Source: a bacterium (GTDB taxonomy: Bacteria > Chloroflexota > Dormibacteria > UBA8260 > Bog-877). Taken from it: a stretch of DNA of 7,352 bases. Under the pieces are notes generated by a model. It ran no database searches. It saw only the letters and a list, made by a program, of their open reading frames with translations, and was not told where the DNA came from. Location of the stretch: contig JAJYWT010000034.1 of NCBI GenBank assembly GCA_021791345.1, positions 1 to 7,352 on the forward strand. Direction: 5' to 3'. A program made the translations under genes and the position numbers. Shown in pieces: positions 1 through 5,767 of this stretch (the stretch's first letter is position 1; each line of letters opens with the position of its first letter).

Positions 1-660
1 GCCTCCATCAGCCACCTCGGCTTCGTGGTGTTGGGCATCTTCACGCTCAACATCGACGGCATCAACGGCTCGATCATCCAGATGGTCAACCACGGGATCG
101 TGATCGCCGCGCTGTTCATCTGCGTGGGCATCTTCGAAGCGCGTTTTGCGACCCGCAGCCTCCGCGAGCTGGGAGGCCTCGCCAAGGCCATGCCGGTGAT
201 GGCCGGCGTCTTTTTGGTGGTGGCGCTGGCGGGGCTGGGGATGCCGTTGCTCAACTCGTTCGTGGGTGAGTTCCTGATCCTGCTCGGGGCCTTCCAGGTG
301 TCCGCAGCCTGGGCCGTGATCGCCAGTCTGGGGGTGATCCTGGCCTGCTGGTACATGTTGCGGATGTACCAGGGCTTGACCCAGGGCGAGCTGCGCACAC
401 CGTTCGGTGGGGACGAGCCGTCGGTCGTTGCCAAGGCGGTCGGGCGCATCGGGCGGATCGACCTGGGTCCCGTTGAGCTGGTGGCCCTGGCGCCGCTGGT
501 GGCGCTGATGGTGTTCATTGGGGTCTACCCCGGTCCGATCATCCACTACAGCCGCTTCTCGGCGGCCCAGTACTCACAGGCGGTAGACCGGGGCACGGCC
601 GCCAGCGCCGCCGGCCACCAGGTGCCTGCTCCAACCCTTGAGCCGGGGGGACGCAGTTGA
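1..660 (+). CDS. nuoM: NADH-quinone oxidoreductase subunit M, C-terminal part (5' end outside window)
   Basis: This is the last 219 residues of a proton-pumping, antiporter-like membrane subunit of respiratory complex I. The reading frame is open from the first base (ASISHLGF...), so the true start lies upstream; the family is usually about 500 residues, so roughly the last 40% is here. Visible family signatures are SISHLGFVVLGIF at the left edge, NGSIIQMVNHGI, and PLLNSFVGEFLIL. The glutamate of that last motif (codon 268-270) corresponds to the conserved TM12 glutamate of NuoM, whereas NuoN has a lysine there. At least five hydrophobic membrane segments follow one another, ending with LVALAPLVALMVFIGVYPG and a polar Ala/Pro-rich tail. 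The stop TGA overlaps the TTG start of nuoN by four bases, so the two are probably translationally coupled. NuoM rather than NuoL or NuoN is favoured by these motifs and by the following nuoN. Confidence 0.93.
   Translation, partial: ASISHLGFVVLGIFTLNIDGINGSIIQMVNHGIVIAALFICVGIFEARFATRSLRELGGLAKAMPVMAGVFLVVALAGLGMPLLNSFVGEFLILLGAFQVSAAWAVIASLGVILACWYMLRMYQGLTQGELRTPFGGDEPSVVAKAVGRIGRIDLGPVELVALAPLVALMVFIGVYPGPIIHYSRFSAAQYSQAVDRGTAASAAGHQVPAPTLEPGGRS
645..650 (+). promoter_or_regulatory. G-rich ribosome binding site for nuoN
   Basis: A run of six G lies six bases before the TTG at 657. It is an imperfect Shine-Dalgarno (no A in the core), but its spacing supports the unusual TTG start, which overlaps the nuoM stop. 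Confidence 0.45.
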
Positions 661-2234
661 TCGCGGCAGGTATCAGCATCCAGCTCGCTGCCGCTCCCTG
701 GCTGCCGCTCCACTTCGTGCCGGCGGGCAATCTGGTGGGGATTCTCCCCATCTTGATCGTGGGCGGAGGGGCGGTGATTGTCCTGCTGGCGGACCTGGTG
801 GTGCCGCGTCGGGGCAACCTGGTCCTGCCGGTGACTGCCGGGATCGTGCTGTTGGGTGCGCTGGGTACGGCCGCCGGGCAGTGGGCCGTCCATGCCGCCC
901 ACCCGATCGTCTTCAACGGCGCCTACGCCGATGATCGGTTCGCCCTCTTCGCTGACTTCGTCATTCTCCTCACCGCGCTGGCGGTCGTGGCCCTGAGCCC
1001 TGGCTACTTGCGCCGCCGGGGGATGGAGGAGGGGGAGTACTACACCCTCCTGCTGGCGTCCGTCACCGGGATGCTGGTGCTGACCGGAGCGCTGAATCTC
1101 ATAGTGGTGTTCCTGGGGATCGAGCTCCTCTCGATCCCGCTGTACGTCCTGGCGGGATTCGCCCGGGATGAGCCGCTGCCCCAGGAGGCCGCCATGAAGT
1201 ACCTGCTGCTGGGGGGCTTCGCGAGCGGGTTCCTGCTCTACGGCATGGCCCTGATCTACGGTGAGACCGGGCACACCGGTCTGGTCGCCATCCATCGTGT
1301 CCTCACCACGACCGCGGTCTCTCAGCAGTTCGATCCCATGCTGCTGGCCGGGATCGCGCTGCTGGCGGTGGGGCTCTCGTTCAAGGTGTCCGCGGCTCCC
1401 TTCCAGTGGTGGACCCCGGACGTGTATCAGGGTTCGCCGGCGGTGGTGACCACGTTCATGTCGGTCGCCACCAAGGTGGCCGCGTTCGCGGTCTTTCTGA
1501 GGTTGTTCTCGGCCACCCTGGCACCCTACCGGGCCGAGTGGGAGGTGCCGATCGCGGTGGTGGCCATCATCTCGATGGTCTTCGGCAACGTGGTGGCGCT
1601 GGCACAGACCTCGGTGAAGCGGCTGCTTGCCTATTCCGGAATAGCCCAGGCCGGGTACATCATGATCGGCTTGGCGGTGGGGCGGCCCGATGGTACCCAG
1701 GCTTCGCTCTACTATCTGGCGGCGTACGCATTCATGAACACCGGCGCCTTTGCGGTCATCACCATCTTGAGCCGGCGCGGTGAGGACTGCGACCGCTACT
1801 CCCAGCTCAGCGGCCTCGGCCGGCGCCAGCCTTTCCTGGCCGGACTGATGTCCATCTTCATGCTCTCTCTGGCCGGATTCCCCCTCACGGTCGGCTTCTT
1901 TGGCAAGTTCTTCCTGTTCTCGGCGGCCATCCACGATGGTCAGCTGGCCCTGGCGATCTGGGGCATTCTGACCTCGGCGGTCTCGCTCTTCTACTATCTG
2001 CGCGTGATCCTGATCATGTTCTCCGGGGCAACTGAGCCCGTCTCCGACGAGGCGCCCCAGGTGGCTGGGGTGTCTCTGGACGGAGCCGCGATCGCGGCTC
2101 CCGATGCCGCGGTCGCGGTGGGGGTCTCATCAGGGTTGGTGGTGCTGCTGGCGGGAGCGGGAACACTGGTGCTGGGGATCTTCCCGGCGCTGATCTACAC
2201 CCTGCTCCAGGGCATCACCGTTGTCCACGGCTGA
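657..2234 (+). CDS. nuoN: NADH-quinone oxidoreductase subunit N
   Basis: Complete 525-residue antiporter-like membrane subunit of complex I, which couples NADH:quinone electron transfer to proton pumping. The length is close to the family's usual size (about 480-520). The central proton-translocation domain spans roughly residues 120-440. Residues matching the known proton path of NuoN/antiporter subunits are present: E156 in FLGIELLSIPLY, K243 in LSFKVSAAPFQWWTPDVYQG, K273 in SVATKVAAF and K417 in GFFGKFFLF. The motif NVVALAQTSVKRLLAYS (about 311-327) is also typical. About 14 hydrophobic segments are expected. The TTG start is favoured because of the 4-base overlap with nuoM and the upstream G-rich site; the next in-frame candidate, a GTG at 717, would cut into the N-terminal region. 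The loop at about residues 465-490 is Ala/Val-rich and is encoded by a palindromic repeat. The last 14 bases overlap the next gene. Confidence 0.95.
   Translation: MIAAGISIQLAAAPWLPLHFVPAGNLVGILPILIVGGGAVIVLLADLVVPRRGNLVLPVTAGIVLLGALGTAAGQWAVHAAHPIVFNGAYADDRFALFADFVILLTALAVVALSPGYLRRRGMEEGEYYTLLLASVTGMLVLTGALNLIVVFLGIELLSIPLYVLAGFARDEPLPQEAAMKYLLLGGFASGFLLYGMALIYGETGHTGLVAIHRVLTTTAVSQQFDPMLLAGIALLAVGLSFKVSAAPFQWWTPDVYQGSPAVVTTFMSVATKVAAFAVFLRLFSATLAPYRAEWEVPIAVVAIISMVFGNVVALAQTSVKRLLAYSGIAQAGYIMIGLAVGRPDGTQASLYYLAAYAFMNTGAFAVITILSRRGEDCDRYSQLSGLGRRQPFLAGLMSIFMLSLAGFPLTVGFFGKFFLFSAAIHDGQLALAIWGILTSAVSLFYYLRVILIMFSGATEPVSDEAPQVAGVSLDGAAIAAPDAAVAVGVSSGLVVLLAGAGTLVLGIFPALIYTLLQGITVVHG
2082..2118. 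repeat. Perfect 20-bp palindrome plus partial second copy inside nuoN
   Basis: Positions 2082-2101 read GGAGCCGCGATCGCGGCTCC, which equals its own reverse complement over all 20 bases. Twenty-one bases downstream (2106-2118) the core is repeated with one mismatch (GCCGCGGTCGCGG), where only the central AT is changed to GT. Both lie in the coding frame of an Ala/Val-rich loop of NuoN (AAIAAPDAAVAV), so the direct repeat could be a by-product of repeated codons. The palindrome contains a single GCGATCGC octamer. No function can be assigned from the sequence. Confidence 0.6.
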
Positions 2235-2979
2235 CCCGGCGGCGCCGGGTCACCCCCAGCTGTCCGGCCTACTGAGCCTGGTCATCCCCGCGCACAACGA
2301 GGAGGCGAATTTACCGCGGGTGTTGGGCGCGGCGCTGCCGGTGCTGCGGGAGGCGGCCAGTGACTTTGAGGTGGTGCTGGTCGACGACGGCAGCCATGAC
2401 GGCTCGGTCCGGGTCGCCCGCGAGGCGATGGGGGGTGACCAAGCGCGGCTGGTGGTCGTGTCCCACCCTCAGAAGCTGGGTTACGGGATCACCGTCGCGG
2501 ACGGGCTGCGCGCGGCACGAGGGGATTGGGTCGCCTTCATCGACGGCGACGGTCAGTTCGACCCCCGAGACCTGCGGGTGCTGGCTGACCAGGCGCACCG
2601 CGCCGACATGGTCACGGGCTGGCGCATTCATCGGGCCGACCCCTGGCACCGCTCCGTGGTCAGCCACACGTTCAACGTACTGGTCACCCTGCTGTACGGG
2701 ATCCACTACCGCGACGTGGACTGTGGCTTCAAGCTGATGCGGCGCACGGTGCTGGAGATGGCGGCCCCCATCCGGGCCCGTTCGGCGTTGCTCAACACCG
2801 AGCTCTACTACAAGTGCCGCCGCAGCGGAATGCGGGTCGTCCAGGTCGGGTTGACGCACCACCCTCGCTTGGCGGGGGTCAGGTCCGGGGGGAGGCTGAT
2901 TCCGATCCTGCGCGCGGTGAGAGAGCTGGTGCGGCTGCGCCTTGAGCTGGGCCGCAGCTGGCAGCCGCCGCCGAGTTAG
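2221..2979 (+). CDS. Family 2 glycosyltransferase, polyprenyl-phosphate sugar synthase-like (DPM1 type)
   Basis: A 252-residue GT-A fold glycosyltransferase, probably moving a sugar from a nucleotide donor to a polyprenyl phosphate at the inner face of the membrane. Visible motifs are LSLVIPAHNEEANLPRVL (19-35, nucleotide-binding start), VDDGS (54-58), the metal-binding DGDGQFDP (108-115, DxD equivalent) and RDVDCGFKLMRR (164-175), typical of the dolichyl-phosphate mannose/glucose synthase-like group. NTELYYK (192-198) and HHPRLAGVRSGG (213-224) also fit that group. No membrane segment follows the catalytic domain, unlike GtrB/ArnC proteins, so it is probably a peripheral enzyme. The TTG start overlaps nuoN by 14 bases. 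An in-frame stop at 2191-2193 rules out earlier starts, and a weak AGGGC lies seven bases upstream of the TTG. Translation is probably coupled to nuoN. The sugar and acceptor are unknown; the family-level call is firm. Confidence 0.9.
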   Translation: MSTADPAAPGHPQLSGLLSLVIPAHNEEANLPRVLGAALPVLREAASDFEVVLVDDGSHDGSVRVAREAMGGDQARLVVVSHPQKLGYGITVADGLRAARGDWVAFIDGDGQFDPRDLRVLADQAHRADMVTGWRIHRADPWHRSVVSHTFNVLVTLLYGIHYRDVDCGFKLMRRTVLEMAAPIRARSALLNTELYYKCRRSGMRVVQVGLTHHPRLAGVRSGGRLIPILRAVRELVRLRLELGRSWQPPPS

Positions 2980-2986
2980 CCCCGGC

Positions 2987-3937
2987 TCAGGCGGTCGGCG
3001 CGCGCTCGCGGAAGCTCTGCAGGGTCCGACGCAGACCCTCCTCAAGATCAACCTCGGCTGACCATCCGAGCCGGGAGCGCGCCCGGCTCGGATTGAGGAA
3101 GTTGGCCTGGACCTCACCCGGCCGTGCTGGAGCTGCCTCCTTGTTCCCGGGGTGTGCCGCCAAACGGATCAAAGTCTCGGCGACCTCGTTGATCGAGGTG
3201 CCGCGTCCGGTGCCGATGTTGACCGGGCCGTTGATGGGGTTGGCGGCGGCCAGAAGATTGGCCCGCGCGACATCCTCGACGAAGACGAAGTCGCGGGTCT
3301 GGGTCCCATCTCCCGTCACCCGGGGAGGCAGGCCGGAGAGCAGCCGCTGGCAGCTGATCGCGACCATCCCGGCCTCGCCGGTGCCGTCCTGGTACGGGCC
3401 GTAGACGTTGCCATATCGCATGGCGGTGAAGCGGAGGCCGAAGGTCCGGTGGAACATGCCCAGATACCCTTCGCCTGCCAGCTTGGCCGCCCCGTACGGG
3501 GCCAGCGGTTGGGCCCGGTCCCGCTCCTGACTGGGAAGGCGACGGGAGCGACCGTAGATGGCGCCGCCGGAGGATGCGAAGACGATGGTGGGGCGGCCGG
3601 CGTCGACGGCTCCTCGCAGCACCGCCACCGTGCCCACCACATTGTTGAGGGCATCAGAGGCGGGGTCGCGCAGCGAGCGGCTGACACCGCCCTGTGCCGC
3701 CAGATGGATCACCACGCGGGGGCGAAAGGCGACCAAGGCGGCGATGCCTTCGGCGCTGGCCATGTCCGCCTGGACCAGCTCGACGCGGTCCGGCACCGCC
3801 TCACCACATGGGTGCCGCAGGTCATCGATGACCATGACCTCGCAGGAGGCCCGCAGCAGCAGGCGCACGGTATGGGTGCCGATGAAGCCGGCCCCTCCGG
3901 TCACCAGAACCCGGGTGGGCAGCGCTGGGAGTGTCAA
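2987..3937 (-). CDS. NAD-dependent sugar-nucleotide epimerase/dehydratase (UDP-glucose 4-epimerase-like)
   Basis: A 316-residue extended short-chain dehydrogenase, the usual size for GalE-type epimerases (about 310-340). The Rossmann NAD motif is TGGAGFIG (13-20), with VIDDL at the end of strand 2 (D38/D39 for the ribose). HLAAQGGVSRS (78-88) and the catalytic set are present: S122/S123 in ASSGGAIYG and Y148-x3-K152 in PYGAAK. RYGNVYGPYQDGTGEAG (174-190), GDGTQTRDFVFVEDVA (209-224), GTGRGTSINEV and PGEV near residues 273-276 are hallmarks of the UDP-hexose 4-epimerase branch. The exact substrate cannot be read from sequence, so another NDP-sugar epimerase or a dehydratase remains possible. 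The TTG start is the first usable codon after an in-frame TAA 15 bases upstream; a later GTG would fall within the Rossmann strand. Its end lies 7 bases from the end of the convergent glycosyltransferase, and it is divergent from the GT-C gene. Confidence 0.92.
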   Translation of the reverse strand: MTLPALPTRVLVTGGAGFIGTHTVRLLLRASCEVMVIDDLRHPCGEAVPDRVELVQADMASAEGIAALVAFRPRVVIHLAAQGGVSRSLRDPASDALNNVVGTVAVLRGAVDAGRPTIVFASSGGAIYGRSRRLPSQERDRAQPLAPYGAAKLAGEGYLGMFHRTFGLRFTAMRYGNVYGPYQDGTGEAGMVAISCQRLLSGLPPRVTGDGTQTRDFVFVEDVARANLLAAANPINGPVNIGTGRGTSINEVAETLIRLAAHPGNKEAAPARPGEVQANFLNPSRARSRLGWSAEVDLEEGLRRTLQSFRERAPTA

Positions 3938-3946
3938 ATGCCGTCC

Positions 3947-3952
3947 ATCTTA
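3947..3952 (-). promoter_or_regulatory. Candidate -10 box (TAAGAT) for the epimerase gene
   Basis: Read on the minus strand, TAAGAT matches the TAnnAT pattern of a sigma-70-type -10 element and ends nine bases before the TTG start. A transcript starting 7-9 bases after it would have almost no leader. No good -35 hexamer is visible 16-18 bases upstream, so this is a weak call based on position and the -10 match alone. Confidence 0.3.
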
Positions 3953-4057
3953 CGGAGCAGACCAGATGGCGACGGGCCCTCGACCGCCCTCTCAGCGAAG
4001 TCACAGCCGAAGGCCCGAGAATGGGCACAACGTGAAGTGGGGCCACGCTGGGGCCCG

Positions 4058-4101
4058 CCGGCTCAGGAGCGGATCGCGGGGGCTCGGGGCCTGAGAGCCG
4101 G
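4058..4101. repeat. Imperfect inverted repeat upstream of the GT-C gene
   Basis: CCGGCTCAGG (4058-4067) pairs with CCTGAG-AG-CCGG (4090-4101), giving ten base pairs with a two-base bulge around a 22-base loop. No T-run follows it, so it does not look like an intrinsic terminator. It could be an operator, an mRNA fold in the leader, or a chance event in GC-rich sequence. Confidence 0.35.
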
Positions 4102-4136
4102 GACCGCAGGCCGGATTCAGTGGAGTTCTACCTGGT

Positions 4137-5720
4137 TTGAGCGCGATGGCCCCGATGGGCCGTGCCGACGGCACCCCCCGTGCGCGGAGGTGGTGGAACC
4201 ATCCGGCCCTGGTCTTAGGACTGGTCCTGCTGCTCTTCCTGCTTCTCCGAGTCCCGTCGTGGTTCGAACCCCACTGGTACACGGATGAGGCGGGGTACGC
4301 CACCACCGCCTGGCTGGCCACCCATGGCGCGACCCTCTACGGAACGGTGTGGAACAACAAGCCGCCGCTTTTGTTCTGGGCCTACGGAGCGGCGCTGAGC
4401 CTCTTCGGAACCTCGGAGTTGGGCCTGCACCTCATGTCCACCCTGCTGGGACTGGTCACCCTGCTGGGGCTCTGGCGGTTGGCGCTGGACCTGATCGGAC
4501 CCCGGCGGGCCGTGGTCGCGGTGCTCCTGGCGGCCGTGCCCCTGGGGCTTCCCATCATCAACGCTGAGCTGGCGCTGCCGGAGAGCCTGCTGATCGCGCC
4601 CGCCACCTGGGGGATGGTGGCGACCCTGGCGGCCGCTCGGGCTGGCGACCGGTCGCGGGGATCGGCGCTCGGAGTGGTGGCGGGGGCGTGCTTCGCGGCC
4701 GCGATCCTGATCCAGCAGACCGCGCTGGCCGAGACCCTGGCGGCCGCCCTCTGGCTGCTGCTGCTGCCCAGAGGGCGTGGACGGCGGCCCCTGGTCGCCA
4801 TGATCACCGCCAGCATCCTGCTGGTGGGGGCGGCGCTCGCGCCGTACCTCATCTGGGCCGGGCCGGGCAACGTCTTCTACCTTTTGGTCACCTCCTATGA
4901 CACCTACACCAGGCACTCGGTGGGCGGCTCGCCGGGGCCCATCCTGGCCCGGCTGGTGGCGCTGGTCCTGATCCCGATTGGCGCATTCTGGGGAAGGCGA
5001 GAGTCCGAGCATCACTGGAGGCTGGTCTGGATCTGGCTGGCGGCAGCCGCGCTCACAGCAGCGTTGCCCAACCGGCCGTACGTCTTCTTCACGATTCCCT
5101 TGGTGGTGCCGCTCTGCCTGTTGGTCGCTCGGTTTCCCGACCCCCGGCGCTGGCGGGTCTCGGGGCTGCTCAGCCTCACCGGGGCCCGTGCGGGGATCGT
5201 GCTCGCGGCCGTGGTTGCGTGTGCCCTCTGGGGCGATCTGCTGGCGACCGGCGGCGGGCTCACCTCATACACGACCGGCCTCACCCTGGGTTACTACCAG
5301 AACTTCGCCAATCGCGCCCTGGGCCGGGAGTCCGACCTCAGCTACCTCAACTTCTTCGATCTCCGGGCGGCGGGGGAGAAGGCGGCCGCGGCCTGGATTG
5401 ACGAGCACGGCCTTTCAGGGCAGAGCGGTCTGGCGTGGTCTTCGGACGCGTGGGTGTACCTGCTGGCCGATCTCAAGCCGGTCGTGCCCACCCCGGCGCT
5501 CTATGTCGACGAGATGTGGCTGGGACCGGCCGGGGTCATGGCGAGGGTTCGGGCGGGGCGGCCGGTGGTGGTGGTGACCACCCCCTCTTCGCTCTACACC
5601 TACCCCGAGATCGCCCCGTACTTGAAGCAGTTCTACGTGGAGGTGGAGCACCCTGACCAGTCGGAGGTCTGGGTCAGGCGCGGGCACCTGCCGGCCGGCG
5701 CTGTCGCCCTCAGCTCCTGA
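4137..5720 (+). CDS. Multi-pass membrane glycosyltransferase, GT-C / ArnT-like (PMT/GT39-83 superfamily)
   Basis: A 527-residue integral membrane protein, probably moving a sugar from a polyprenyl-phosphate carrier to an acceptor on the outer side of the membrane. After a short basic N-terminus and the first membrane helix (24-38) comes HWYTDEAGYATTAW (46-59), with D50-E51 in the first outer loop, the acidic pair typical of GT-C enzymes. NNKPPLLFW (73-81) follows, matching the KPPLxYW motif of the RgtA/B/C/D-ArnT group. About eleven to twelve hydrophobic segments run to about residue 366. The last 150 residues or so are soluble and probably extracytoplasmic, including AAAAWIDEHGL and RPVVVVTTPSSLYTYPEIAPYL. 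A TGA at 4092 bounds the frame, so TTG 4137 is the first possible start, with GGAG 11 bases before it. ATG 4146 and ATG 4155 are alternatives. The acceptor is unknown: lipid, glycan or protein are all possible. Confidence 0.88.
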   Translation: MSAMAPMGRADGTPRARRWWNHPALVLGLVLLLFLLLRVPSWFEPHWYTDEAGYATTAWLATHGATLYGTVWNNKPPLLFWAYGAALSLFGTSELGLHLMSTLLGLVTLLGLWRLALDLIGPRRAVVAVLLAAVPLGLPIINAELALPESLLIAPATWGMVATLAAARAGDRSRGSALGVVAGACFAAAILIQQTALAETLAAALWLLLLPRGRGRRPLVAMITASILLVGAALAPYLIWAGPGNVFYLLVTSYDTYTRHSVGGSPGPILARLVALVLIPIGAFWGRRESEHHWRLVWIWLAAAALTAALPNRPYVFFTIPLVVPLCLLVARFPDPRRWRVSGLLSLTGARAGIVLAAVVACALWGDLLATGGGLTSYTTGLTLGYYQNFANRALGRESDLSYLNFFDLRAAGEKAAAAWIDEHGLSGQSGLAWSSDAWVYLLADLKPVVPTPALYVDEMWLGPAGVMARVRAGRPVVVVTTPSSLYTYPEIAPYLKQFYVEVEHPDQSEVWVRRGHLPAGAVALSS

Positions 5721-5729
5721 TGGTCCAGG

Positions 5730-5759
5730 TTCACCGTCACGCCGCTCCTTCGGTACCAT
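5730..5759 (+). promoter_or_regulatory. Candidate promoter giving a leaderless mRNA for the deacetylase lipoprotein
   Basis: A TTCACC hexamer (5730-5735, four of six matches to TTGACA) is followed after 18 bases by TACCAT (5754-5759, TAnnnT pattern). Eight bases later is an in-frame GTG at 5768. This spacing places the likely transcription start on or next to the GTG, as in leaderless genes that are common in actinobacteria and related groups. The box lies just after the stop of the GT-C gene, so the deacetylase and ppa may be transcribed apart from it. Confidence 0.5.
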
Positions 5760-5767
5760 GCGAGTCT

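Larger units (their letters stand above)
3938..4136. other. Divergent intergenic region between epimerase and GT-C glycosyltransferase
   Basis: This 199-base gap separates two divergently read genes, so promoters for both should lie here. On the minus strand a TAAGAT box sits just before the epimerase start. On the plus strand a GGAG (4122-4125) lies 11 bases before the TTG at 4137. No convincing -10/-35 pair was found for the plus strand. An imperfect inverted repeat occupies 4058-4101. No start codon with a plausible product, no RNA gene and no terminator were seen. Confidence 0.6.

Noticed and set aside
546..1934. A long open frame on the minus strand (462 codons) opposite nuoM/nuoN
   Set aside because: It is rich in Arg, Gln, His and Gly with no recognisable domain and lies opposite well-identified complex I genes. 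In GC-rich DNA, antisense frames of this kind are a codon-bias by-product.
2088..2095. GCGATCGC, identical to the HIP1 octamer abundant in cyanobacteria
   Set aside because: I noticed it only as the centre of the nuoN palindrome, and nothing else in the window suggests a cyanobacterium, so it does not indicate HIP1 iteration.
3489..3502. A 14-bp perfect palindrome GCCCCGTACGGGGC inside the epimerase gene
   Set aside because: About one palindrome of this length is expected by chance in a window of this size and base composition; it encodes the catalytic PYGA segment.
3932..3937. TTGACA on the minus strand at the epimerase start, identical to a -35 consensus
   Set aside because: It overlaps the start codon and no -10 follows 16-18 bases downstream; a promoter here would begin inside the gene.
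3934..3948. A four-codon minus-strand frame (ATG GAC GGC ATT TGA) whose stop overlaps the epimerase TTG
   Set aside because: Too short to judge, no ribosome site precedes it, and it overlaps the candidate -10 box; it could equally be chance.
3152..4288. A 378-codon plus-strand open frame across the epimerase and the intergenic region
   Set aside because: It is antisense to a clear epimerase and overlaps the GT-C start; its composition is a shadow type and no motif is seen.
4215..5015. A 266-codon minus-strand open frame opposite the GT-C gene
   Set aside because: It is Gln/Arg/Gly-rich shadow sequence opposite a membrane protein with clear motifs.
5565..5585. A GGT/GTG-rich repeat run followed by CCACC in the GT-C gene
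   Set aside because: It simply encodes a Val-rich strand (RPVVVVTT); the hairpin is short, lies within coding sequence and has no T-run.
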